From assembly GCA_003640385.1 (NCBI GenBank), contig RCAB01000493.1, positions 1 through 45,083 of the forward strand: a stretch of DNA of 45,083 bases. Reading direction: 5' to 3'. The notes under the pieces are model-generated. The model searched no databases. It was not told the origin of the DNA and saw only the letters and a list, made by a program, of their open reading frames with translations. The stretch comes from Setaria digitata. Lineage: Eukaryota > Nematoda > Chromadorea > Rhabditida > Setariidae. A program made the translations under genes and the position numbers. How positions within the stretch are numbered: the stretch's first letter is position 1; each line of letters opens with the position of its first letter. Of the stretch, positions 1 through 9,930 are shown one piece after another.

Positions 1-773
1 TTTTTTTTGGTTATGATGTTCTTATATTCTCTAAATGATTTATTTTCTTTGATTGCCCAAACATTAAGTATTTTCGAAAATTTCAGAGTAAATGAAAATC
101 ACAATTTTCGATAATTAATTTGAATTTCTGTTAATATTGAGCGGTATTGTCAAAGTAATCGAAGTAATTACGAAAATTAAATTAACGAATAAAATGCCAT
201 TGATAATTTATGGACTTATTAAACTTCATTATAATGAAGAATGTCTTTTTTCAATCACAATGTACTGAATTAAATCATTGATACTTATCAACAAAAATTT
301 TTTTTTTTTTTATTTTTTAAAAAATCATTTTGATAATGCTTGTGTAATTTAAGAATTAATTTTCTTTTCTTGTTTGAAATTATCAAGTTCGGGAAATACT
401 ATTAGGAGAAGGAAGGAAAAGTTTTGTGTCAAATGTCAAATTTTATCTGCTGCGGTAGTATGTTACGATAGTTTTACCATTATTCAATTTTTCAGAACTT
501 CCCTTCCCTCTTTTTTTTTTTTTTTTTTTTTTTTCAATCATTTATTATAATTGTATCGTTTTTTTTTTCTTTTAATTAAACAAATTAATTTAGTTGTCTA
601 ATTAATAAAATCTATTTTGAATGATGCCTCTTTTTCCACGGATACCTCTATTAACATGAATTATTTGGAATGAAAATTATCATATCAGCATTTTTCTCTT
701 AACTAAAACTATTAGAAATGGAATCTCCTTGAATTATCTCTCTTCGTTATACTTCATAAGCTTAATTTTGCAG
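1..773. other. non-coding AT-rich stretch
   Basis: No exon with a believable reading frame and splice sites was seen on either strand. The stretch is AT-rich with several poly-T runs of 10-25 bases. If the exon at 774-839 is real, this may be upstream intron or an upstream part of the same gene cut by the window edge. Confidence 0.5.
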
Positions 774-839
774 AACTAAAGCTAGTTATTGAAACTCATT
801 CCAGCGCTAATGCAATGAAGATATTAGCAAATACATATG
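774..839 (+). CDS. possible internal exon of an unrecognised gene
   Basis: A 66-base stretch is bounded by a good acceptor (ATTTTGCAG before 774) and a GTAATA donor after 839. Only one frame is open. It begins with two bases completing a codon and reads LKLVIETHSSANAMKILANT before ending in phase 1. The residue composition looks like protein, but no family was recognised. The next compatible exon I could find is 2368-2441, which would need a 1.5 kb intron. A short piece near 1974-2018 also starts with an acceptor but does not fit the phase of 2368. Other exons may lie before the window. Confidence 0.35.
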
Positions 840-2367
840 GTAATATTAAATCCTTTTTTTTTTTTTTTTTTTTTTGTTTCTTAATAAAATATTATTTTGT
901 AAAATAATTTTTGCTATTTTACGCTATGCATTCATTTGTTTTTAATATAATTTAGTTTCATTAAAAGTGCCATTTATTTTTTTGGAAAAAATAATTTGAA
1001 ATAAAATTTGTCCCATACAATCTACGGTGAATCGTAATGCATTTGGATGATCGATCGATGAGAATAATTACATTTTGTGATCAATGAGATAAATTTTGAG
1101 AGATCAGTTTGATTGATTAGTACTAGCTACTACTACTGCTAGTGGTTGACAATTCAAATAGTTTCGAGAAATGGCCTTGTAGTTTTTGATAAGTGCCACT
1201 GATATTTATTTTCACTAATTGTTCCATTTAATTGCTGTCATAAATGATTCCAACAGTGTGTAATTGAGGAAGTTCAGATTTAGAAAGATGGATTAAAAAA
1301 AAGTTAGTTAACCTAAATGAATGAGCAGCTAATCAAGTAATTAAATATTTACTTCCAAAAAAAAAAAAAAAAAATTAATGATCACAATAAAAAAAATCAT
1401 TCATTAGGTGTTTGATCAGTAAATAATGTTTCGTTCTTTTAGTAATTGGAGCATTTCATTTGATTTCAGAAAAAAGTTCAATTTTGAAATCAAACTAGAT
1501 AAATTTGATGTTTGAATTTATTCCCTTATCCAAGCAAATGCTGAATTATTAATGTTAAGTCATTAAATTCAATCATTAAGCAAAAAAACCAATTTTGGTT
1601 TCATAAAAATTCATTTTTTTTTTTCGGATATTTTGATCTATAAAAAAGAATCGAGAAAATTGCAAAAATTTCTCATTTACTGAAAGAGTCCAGCGAATGA
1701 AAGAATGATTGCGATTTTAGTTAGACTGAAAATTATATAAATTCCCTGGATACACCTAATATCATCTAGAATTGATAAGTAATGCAGGAATTAAATTAGC
1801 AACACCGGTGCAATGGAACCATTAAAAATTTCTCTAGTCATTCTTAAGAGATAAAAAAAAAAAAATTAATGACATCTAAAAAAGGACAACAAATTTTGAA
1901 ATTTAAAAAGATGATGAAAATTTTTGCAAAATCTAAAATGTCATGGAACAGAAATTAATGTTTCGTTGCAGTTCTGAAGCAGCATAGGTCGGAAATTAAT
2001 ATTTTTACGATATTTTGCGTAGAATTTTAAAATTTAGAACAAACTTTAGGAATTTCTCTTTGTTTTCAAAATGGATAATTTAGTACGCAGTCAAAACTAT
2101 CCAATCATTTGTTCCCTTCCTGCTCTATTCAATTATTAGAACTGGCGAATAGGACGACGAGAAATGAATGAATTTAACATAATGTTTGTTGTGCAAAATT
2201 TTCGATCACTACATTTAAGTGCTATTTGGAAAATGATTTTTCATTTTATTTGTTGCTTATTTGTAAATTTAAAAGGAAATTAAAGAATTTTTGCAATCAT
2301 TTCCTTATCGATACCAATCATTTTCACCTGCTCAATTAGTTTCATTCAACTGATCATCACTGATCAG
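840..2367. other. intron or intergenic AT-rich DNA
   Basis: Nothing convincing was found. The stretch contains poly-A and poly-T tracts (for example near 1358-1374 and 1852-1864) and short imperfect palindromes such as the one near 1120-1143. It would be an intron if 774-839 and 2368-2441 belong together. Confidence 0.4.
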
Positions 2368-2441
2368 GGAATGATTCTCAATTAGCGAACGTCCACTGGA
2401 GCCAACCAGAACTGTCACTTCCGTTCTACAGGATTAATTGA
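2368..2441 (+). CDS. possible terminal exon of an unrecognised gene
   Basis: After an ATCAG acceptor ending at 2367, two bases complete a codon and 23 codons follow to a TGA at 2439-2441. The peptide includes NDSQLANVHWSQPELSLPFY. Its start phase matches the phase-1 donor of the exon at 774-839, so the two may be joined, but chance agreement is one in three. No family was recognised. Confidence 0.3.
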
Positions 2442-4328
2442 AGGAAGTGGTTTTATTAATTTAATCCTCTATTTTCAATAATTCACTCCTCTACTCCTAT
2501 TCTCTTAATCTCTTTTTTTTTTTTTTTTTTTGATTTTCTCTCAAAATCAAAAAAAAAGAAGAAATTTCATATTTTTCAGCCCAGATGACCAATATTAAAT
2601 AATCTAACAAATGTGCCGTTTTTTTCCTAGCAATTAGCATCATAATTCCGAAATTATTTTCATCAATCTGTTGCCAATGTTTTTGTACAAAAGAGAGAGA
2701 GAGAGAGAGAGAAAAAAAAAAAAAAGGAAGGAACTTCATCAATGATATTTATTAAAAAGATTAAGTTNCAATCTGCTGTCAATGTTTTTGTACAAAAGAG
2801 AGAGAGAGAGAGAGAAAAAAAAAAAAGGAAGGAACTTCATCAATGATATTTATTAAAAAGATTAAGTTCCAAAAACGAAATGAAAAGACCTTTTGTGAAA
2901 TGAAAAATGCTTTTATTTCATTATATTTCTAGTTATTTCCCTTGTTTTCTCTGCAATTTTATTGACAGTGAAAAAAATTCAAATCTTTAACTAAATTTAA
3001 CCGCTTAGTGGAAAAAAAAAAGCTTCGTTGGAAAAGAATAAAAAACTTGAAAGCAGTTGTCCGGTTATGTGCCAAGAAAATGCTATGCTACAATTATAGA
3101 CCAGTATAACAATTTAATTTACTGCTTAAATTCTCTATAATTGCTATTTAAATATTTTCTTAAACTAAGCAAAAATACCAGGAAATGAAGACCGATGTAT
3201 CTCCATCTTATCACTATTTTTAATCATTGAGTAATTTCTCATGATTCGCTTCAAAAAAACAAAAAAAAAAAAAAAAAAAAAAAAAAACAGTAATATGCAT
3301 AAAATCGTTCGTGCAATAAAAAGTTTGATATTTCAATGATAAGAATTAAAAAATCATTTGGATGAACTAAACTCTGAATAAATAATCATTTGAATCATTT
3401 GCATAAATAGCAAAATAATAAATGATAATAATAAAAAAAAAAAAAATGAATAAACAAAATTATTTGAAAAAATAATAATTTCGAAATTCATCCTCTGCTA
3501 CTCATTTATTTATACAAAATATTATTGCATTAACAAATTAGCAAAATTTAATTAGCCTTACCTACTTCTATTGTATATTTTCAACCAGTTAAAAAAAAAA
3601 CTGTTCATGCAACAAATGATTGATTTGTTAAATAATTTTATCGAAATTATTCGAAATCTTATCATTTATGTAATTTCAATATGGTATCTGCTCATTACAA
3701 ATCTATTTCGTCAGTTTGTTAAGAGCAAATTTCTATCCTATGATATTAGCTTATCTTAAATTTTTAAAATAATTCCTTTGTATTTGACAAGAACATGTTT
3801 ACTTTTTTATTCAGAAGAATTTGAAATTAATTTTTTTTCTTCCTCTATCAATTAGAAGATATCGCTGAAAAGCTTATTAATATCAATTAATTTGCGCTAT
3901 CCATAGTTATAATCGATTAGTCTAAGTAAAAGACAATTTTTTTCGGATTTAATCTAATTATGCTCATTTGAGTTAAAATTATCAATGTGATAAATCATTC
4001 CTTATTTTATAATTAATTTTATCTTCCAAATGAATCACAAACATGACAAATTCTTTATTTTTCATTCATATTAACTAATTACCAAGAAGTATTGCTCCTA
4101 CTACCCAATTTTTTTTACTTTCATTCCTAAAATTTAACTCATTCTAACAATGCGCTTATCAACTTTTTACAGTACCCATTTCTTGCACCTTGTTCATTAT
4201 GTTAATTTGTCGAATGGACTGCGCAAATATACGGTATGATAAATCAGACTACTGTATCTTGAGTTTAAATCTTCCAGAAAAAAAAAAAAAAAAAAACGAA
4301 TCTTATCTGATCGGATCTGATATTACCA
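2442..4328. other. intergenic region with poly-A/T tracts
   Basis: No supported exon was seen. The stretch holds oligo-T runs, a (GA)n tract that is duplicated around an N at 2768, and a long poly-A near 3260-3287. A 62-codon open stretch at 3571-3759 has the composition of translated AT-rich DNA and lacks support. The 3' part should contain the promoter of the tetraspan gene that starts at 4329. Confidence 0.5.
2664..2868. repeat. direct duplication around single N (contig join)
   Basis: Bases 2664-2767 and 2769-2868 are near-identical copies separated by one N at 2768. Both run from CAATCTG through a (GA)n tract and poly-A to ATTAAGTT. The differences are a few substitutions at the start and tract length. 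This looks like unmerged overlapping contig ends rather than a biological repeat. Confidence 0.85.
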
Positions 4329-5502
4329 ATGCATGATGTTAGAGTACGAAATTTTCCATTTAATCACGATGATGCTAGATATCGATGTTGCTGCTATTCT
4401 GTTCATGTGAAAGTAACATATTTTACTTTAATTAAACAAATGAGAATGTAAAATTTGGACAAAATGAAAAAAGAAATTTTGATTTTTATAAAATATGCTA
4501 AAAGTTTTGTTGAGTATTATACATTAATAATTAAAAGATCAAAAATAATAATAAGTGATTTTCAGCATGGTGCACTAGCGATTGCGATAATTTCATCGTT
4601 TTTTATAATTAGCAATTTGATTTTGAAAACTTTTGGCCTATCAAATATAGGCTGGAACTGGGAGCTTTTTTTATTGGCTGTTGATACTACTGTTATCTTG
4701 TCATTATTTTACGGAATAATCAGCGAAAAAGCAGCATTATTACAACCCTTTGTGGTTCTTAATGTATTTAAATTTATTCAATAATTAATTTTTTTTTTTA
4801 TTGGTAACAAAGAAACCATTATGTTACTCTTATTTATTTAACCAATTAGTTCGGTTTTTGAAATATAAACATTTTAAAAATGATAATTTATTAATTTCTT
4901 ATTACAAATGTATAAGGTATAAATTACTTTGTACATGTAGCTTTCATTCATTTCAATACGAACAAATAAATCAGTTGCATTAGATTATGAAGTTTTAGAT
5001 AATTAAAACAACTAAATAATTAAGCAAATGTAGAAGAAAAATGATTAAATGAAAACGGACAAAAAGAAAAGATTTAATTTCTTCACATGCTACAAGATAT
5101 TTTTGAGTAATCTCATTAAACTTCAGAATTTCATGATCACTAACATTTTTTTTTCTATTTTTGGTTTATCGATCCATCTGAAACTTATAGTTTAATAATT
5201 ACTATAATTTTCAATAGCTACTTCTAAATTGTAGCAGTACAAACATTTATTAATTTAAAAAAATTAATCATAACAAAATGACATTTAAAATTCATCCTTT
5301 ATGTTTTATTTTGAGAATTTAGCTGGAAAATTTTTGAAACGAATTTAAAAATTTCTGAAAAAAATAAATGAATGTAAATTGAAATTGAAACAAAGGAAAA
5401 ACGTGCAATTGTCTGCTCTTTGAATTATTTTAATTTTTGAAAAATACTAAAAATCAGTGAAAGAAAGTAATTTTACTAGAGCAATAAAATGAATAGTTTT
5501 TT

Positions 5503-5546
<44 letters not shown>

Positions 5547-6755
5547 GATGTTAACGATATCATTTCTCGTATTATTGTCCATTTTCTTCATAAATGCCAT
5601 CTATGATTCGCATTCTTATGCAGCAGAATATATTGAATTTGCGATCAGTGAACGAATGCAATCTATTGCTTCAATTATTTCAGTGCCTGAAGAAAATGGT
5701 AGCTCGTTTAATTCTGATCATTTCAGGAGAAAAGAAATTACAAAAATATTAGCATAATGCATAATATAATATGATGCGACAGTGATAACTATAAAGAGAC
5801 AGGAATGATAAGTGTTAAATGAAGTAAGATATGATGCGAGCATGATAACTACTAGATAAGGTACGATATAGTGTGGAAATAAGAGTTGTTTTTGATAAAC
5901 TATGATATAATGCGATAATGAAAGCTGTTAGGTGAAGAATGATATGATGTGCAGGAATGATAATTATTAGTTAAAGATAAGACAGAAGTGTTGAGAAGTA
6001 AAATTTAATAGGCATAATTAATCGGTATAGTAAGTAGATAGCAAGCAGATAATCTGACAGCTAATTTTTGGATGAAATGTGATAATGGAATGCATTATGG
6101 AAATAGTTCCAAGATGTTAAGATACGGTAGATGATAGACTCTTCTAGATAGATAATTCTACTAATTATCACTCTTTTCTCTGCTAGAAGTTAACAAAATT
6201 TTTGGTTGAAATGTAATTTAATTTATAAAATTTATGAGGAAAAGAAGGCTGTGAAATTTTTTAAATTGGCCGAAAAAAAATTTCCAAAATCTAATCTATT
6301 ATTATTTAGAATTTAATTTCTCGAAAAAAAAAACGACGAAAGGAGATAAAGAAGTGCTTTTTTAACATACAGAACTTAATTAAGGCATTTATTGCAAAAA
6401 AAAAAAAAATTATTAATTAATCTAAAAGTAACGAGAATTTCAGTTGTTGCGACACTATCAATATTTATTACAATAGCCATATCAGTCGCTGCTTTGATCC
6501 ACTGTTGGTTTATGATTGTTATCATTAAGTGTGCTAGATATTTTCGAGATTTGGAACCTGTCAAGGTAACATATTTCATTCAAATTTTCCCTATAATTGT
6601 ACTAAAAATAGTTTTTTTTTTAGGTCAGTTAATTAGATTTAATTAGAATTGTTTAAAATTTACACTCGATTCAGACCAATCAATCAAAGATATATTTTCA
6701 GCAGAATTTTATGAAAGGATACAAAGCAGATTGGTTCATGGATTCAGATATCTGA
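4329..6755 (+). CDS. LAPTM-like four-TM membrane protein
   Basis: Five exons: 4329-4412, 4566-4763, 5548-5698, 6444-6565 and 6702-6755. All phases agree and give 202 residues. The N-terminus carries a Cys cluster followed by a His (YRCCCYSVHVKHGALAIAII). This resembles the CC-x-CCHVRTG start of lysosome-associated transmembrane proteins (LAPTM family). Four hydrophobic segments follow at about residues 30-48, 57-76, 89-109 and 146-172. The second ends in a YGII motif and is followed by an LLQPF motif. A basic KCARYFRDLE segment follows the fourth. From the family, a role in late endosome/lysosome membranes is likely. The protein ends soon after TM4, so it lacks the PPxY tail that recruits Nedd4 ligases in mammalian LAPTM4/5. 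The start was chosen because it is the first ATG upstream of the Cys cluster in frame. Family assignment is from pattern only. Confidence 0.7.
5769..5970. repeat. degenerate tandem repeat in intron
   Basis: Four imperfect copies of a unit like GATATGATGCGAxxATGATAACT start near 5769, 5829, 5901 and 5941. They lie in the intron between the third and fourth exons of the LAPTM-like gene. Spacing is irregular (about 60, 72 and 40 bases), so this is an old, eroded minisatellite. Confidence 0.5.
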
Positions 6756-7205
6756 CAAGAATAGGCAAATGGCATAATCGTGATTACTTATCACTGCATT
6801 AATTAGTTGTAATTGAAAATATGGTATCAAATTGTCATTTTTTCTTTTTTTGATAGATGATCAAATAATAAGGCATGAAGATAACTTAATCTTTTTTCTA
6901 CTTTGTTTATTTATGAACAATTCTTAATCATTAAATTATCATTCGATTTAATTTACCGATCTACAGTATCAATCTTTCCGAGGGTAGCATCTACTTATTA
7001 ATGAACAGTGTTATCATATTTTTAATTAAATTAGAAATAATAGGAAATTAACTAAAAAATTTTCATAGATTAAAACTTTTCATTCTAATGCATTCGATGG
7101 GCATGTAAAGCTTTTAGCATTTAACATTAGGAAGCTTATATTTCTTGAATTGAGCTCTCGATAATTCTGTTATAAATCAATTACTAATTAATTAATTATT
7201 ATAGA
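6756..7205. other. convergent intergenic gap
   Basis: This lies between the 3' ends of the plus-strand LAPTM-like gene and the minus-strand WH2 gene. No coding exon was seen. It should hold both 3' UTRs and polyadenylation sites, but no single signal stands out in such AT-rich sequence. Confidence 0.5.
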
Positions 7206-8788
7206 TCATGGAATTAAATTTGTGTTTCCTTCATTTAAATGCTTTTCATCATTATCATCATCATCATCACTCCATTGCTCTAATTCTTGCTTACTTCGAT
7301 TCTCATCACTGGATGAAGATGATTCTAAAATTACACCTTAATTAAGAAGAATAAAAGAAACAGTGGGTGAAAAATAAAATTAAAAAGAGGTGCAAGGTGA
7401 GAAATATTATCAGTAATCAGTAAATGATCATAATGATTATTTCTACTTCCATCATTCTTTTTTTCTACGGTAAAATTCTCTTGCTTAGACAGTTTTATTG
7501 CTAAAAAAAAAAACAAAAAAAAGCTAAAAAGCTAAAAATTTTTCACATTAAACAAACGATTATTAATTTAATTATATGGAAGCAAAAGGTAAATAATTAA
7601 CCAAATCGCATAAAAAATCGTCGCTTTAACATAGCTTGCAATAAAATATTTCCAATATCAGGCCTTTTCTGATCTTTTAATTTCGTTTGTTTTTCAGATG
7701 CATTAATATTTTCCTGTCATACTTGTAAATGTGAGAGAGAAATTTTTTCTTTAAAAATAATAAGTAAAATTAATTGGTGATAGTAGCAAAAAGAATTAAT
7801 TAATGAAAAACTATTAATTAAAAAAAAAGTCGATAAATTTTTTTAGCTTATTTGAAAACGATTTTTTTTTCTTTTTATTTTCGAAATAACAATGATAGAG
7901 ATTAAAAAATAAAAAAAGATTAATTTACTACAGCAAATGATTTTTTAATTCTTTGATCATAGGAGATTTTGGTTCTTTGTCTATATTCATTTGGTATTAT
8001 ATGGCGCAATTGTACTCCTTTACGTATTTCCTAAAAATTGCACATTTTTTTTCCTTTCATTAATTATCAAATTTAATCATTATGCGATAATCTAAATGCT
8101 AATTCTAAGAATTCTTTCTTTTAAAGCTGATAAATTTGAAATAAGTGATTAATGTTATCTGCGACTGTGTGATAGTATTTTTGTGAGAATAATTAATTCT
8201 GTCTATGCACAAAAACTATTACTTGTTGAATAAATTGCTACTGTTTCAGTATGCTTTACGAATTTTTTTTTTCTTTTTGTTTTTGTTTTTTTTTTTTTCC
8301 TTTCCACAAACCTTTACACCTCAGAATCTCGATGTTGCTGTTGTGAATTCTTTCCTTCTCAAAAATTAACTTCAAATTTCATTAGCAAAACGGTAATGAT
8401 TGCTTTGCTAAGTTACTGATGTGTTTCCAAAACAATTCCTAATTACATTACTTATACTGATTATTTTAAAAATTTCAAATCAGCAATCATCAATTTTTAA
8501 TCCGATCAAATATTACGATGATAATAATTCAATACTGAATCATTTCAAATATCAGAGCTAAAATTATTCATTAAAATATTTTCACAATAAAAGCTGGACA
8601 GCATTTTTACTTACAGCTAACAATTCCTTGTGCTGATAATGATTGGCCATGTAACGTTGTGATAATGAAGATGATGATAAATCATTTCTCTGATCATTCT
8701 GATTTAAATCAGTTGAAAGCAGTTCGCCTGATTGTCTCGTTTGTGTAATTCTTTTTAGCAGTGCCTCTGATACGATTCCTTTAGCAGT
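7206..8788 (-). CDS. actin nucleation-promoting factor, WH2-central-acidic (VCA-like) C-terminal part
   Basis: Four minus-strand exons: 8788-8615, 8030-7929, 7713-7602 and 7324-7206. Splice phases 0/0/1 agree and give 168 codons plus a stop at 7206-7208. The second exon starts with a WH2-type actin-binding motif that spans the junction (KELLA then EIRKGVQLRHI). The third carries a helix NILLQAMLKRR like the central motif of WASP-type proteins. The last carries an acidic tail with a Trp, EQWSDDDDDNDE. This order (verprolin homology, central, acidic) is how WASP, WAVE, WHAMM/JMY and related proteins bind G-actin and activate the Arp2/3 complex. The first exon (TAKGIVSEALLKRITQTR) has an acceptor before it, so the N-terminal part is missing. 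No convincing exon was found between 8789 and 9930. The acceptor of the third exon (TATGACAG) is weak. Which NPF subfamily this is cannot be told without the N-terminus. Confidence 0.6.
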
Positions 8789-9930
8789 CTAAAATATTAT
8801 TACCGTAGTCTAAAAGCAGCTTTCATTTTATCCATTCAAATTTGTTAATTAATTCGAATTTAAGATTAATTTAATTTCATTTTATGAAAGAAACATTCTT
8901 AAAGTATCCATTTTTTTTTTTTTTTTTTTACTTTTAGTAATAAATTGTCATCTAATAAATTTTATTGATAATTCATAATCAAAATTTCAATATGATAGCA
9001 ATATTTTTTTTTTTTTTTTTTTTTTTTTTTATATTTTTGCAATCATCGTGAAAATATTGCTAATTATATGTGTTTTCAGTAAGAAATACGAATTTCATTG
9101 AGTCTTTCGAATATTTTACACGACAAAATTCAAGTCACCGTCTCCAACTATTAAAATTAAATAAAATAATACTAAAATATTTTGATTATATTTAAATGCT
9201 GACTATTTGAATTTTCATAATACACGTTGAGCTGATATAATTCGAATAATGTTGCAGTCTAATTTTTATTTGGATATTTAATTTATGTTTGTTACTTTAG
9301 TTTCTAATTAGAAAAAGTGCGATGCTAAACAGTTTAGCAAAAAATTAGCAACTAAATTATTAATTAGTCTATTAATGACTGTGATTTGATTTTTTTTCAG
9401 TAAAATGCATTTTCCTAATAAAAATTTTCGATATTTATTTTAATTCACTTTCTTGTTTCAGAGCAGTCGATGAAGTTGATAAAATGTGATAAGTTTAGAA
9501 ATGAGAAGATATATATTAGCTACACTGTAAAACTACTGCCTGAACTAATTTGTTCATCGAAATTTAAACCAATTCATACTGGATCAAACTACACAAAAAT
9601 AAATCAGTTCATTAGTACTGAAAGATTCTGTTGAGTGATAAATGACTGTATATTAAACAATTTCTCGAGTGATTATTTGATATCAGATGACACAGATGAC
9701 ACGGAAAATTGTGCTGTTGACCCAATGGTTTTTAAACAATTGATGCACCATTTTGTATTACATCAGTGAGCTAAACAAGGTCATCGAATCATTTTTTTTT
9801 TTTTTTTTTGTGACCTCTTTTATAGAGAGTTTTGGAATTTTTTTTTTTCATCTTTGAAAATGAAGCATTTTTAAAACATTTCAATTTTTCCGCAAAACCA
9901 CTCTACTCTGCTCTAATACATCGGTAATTA
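8789..9930. other. divergent intergenic region, promoter side of two genes
   Basis: This lies between the 5' side of the minus-strand WH2 gene and the collagen start. It has long poly-T runs near 8911-8929 and 9006-9030. Missing 5' exons of the WH2 gene should lie here or be absent, but none was recognised on the minus strand. A weak plus-strand ORF is listed separately at 9470-9634. Confidence 0.4.
9470..9634 (+). CDS. possible small ORF, 54 codons
   Basis: An ATG stands 8 bases after a strong TTTCAG (ending 9461), a typical setting for a nematode trans-splice site. It opens 54 codons (MKLIKCDKFRNEKIYISYT and on) to a TGA at 9632-9634. A second open piece, after GATATCAG near 9688, reads DDTDDTENCAVDP to a stop near 9770 and could be a following exon. 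No family was recognised and chance ORFs of this size are common, so this is weak. Confidence 0.2.
   Translation: MKLIKCDKFRNEKIYISYTVKLLPELICSSKFKPIHTGSNYTKINQFISTERFC

Noticed and set aside
3571..3759. 62-codon hydrophobic ORF
   Set aside because: Composition is that of AT-rich non-coding DNA. It does not join in phase to the LAPTM-like gene, whose start at 4329 is well supported.
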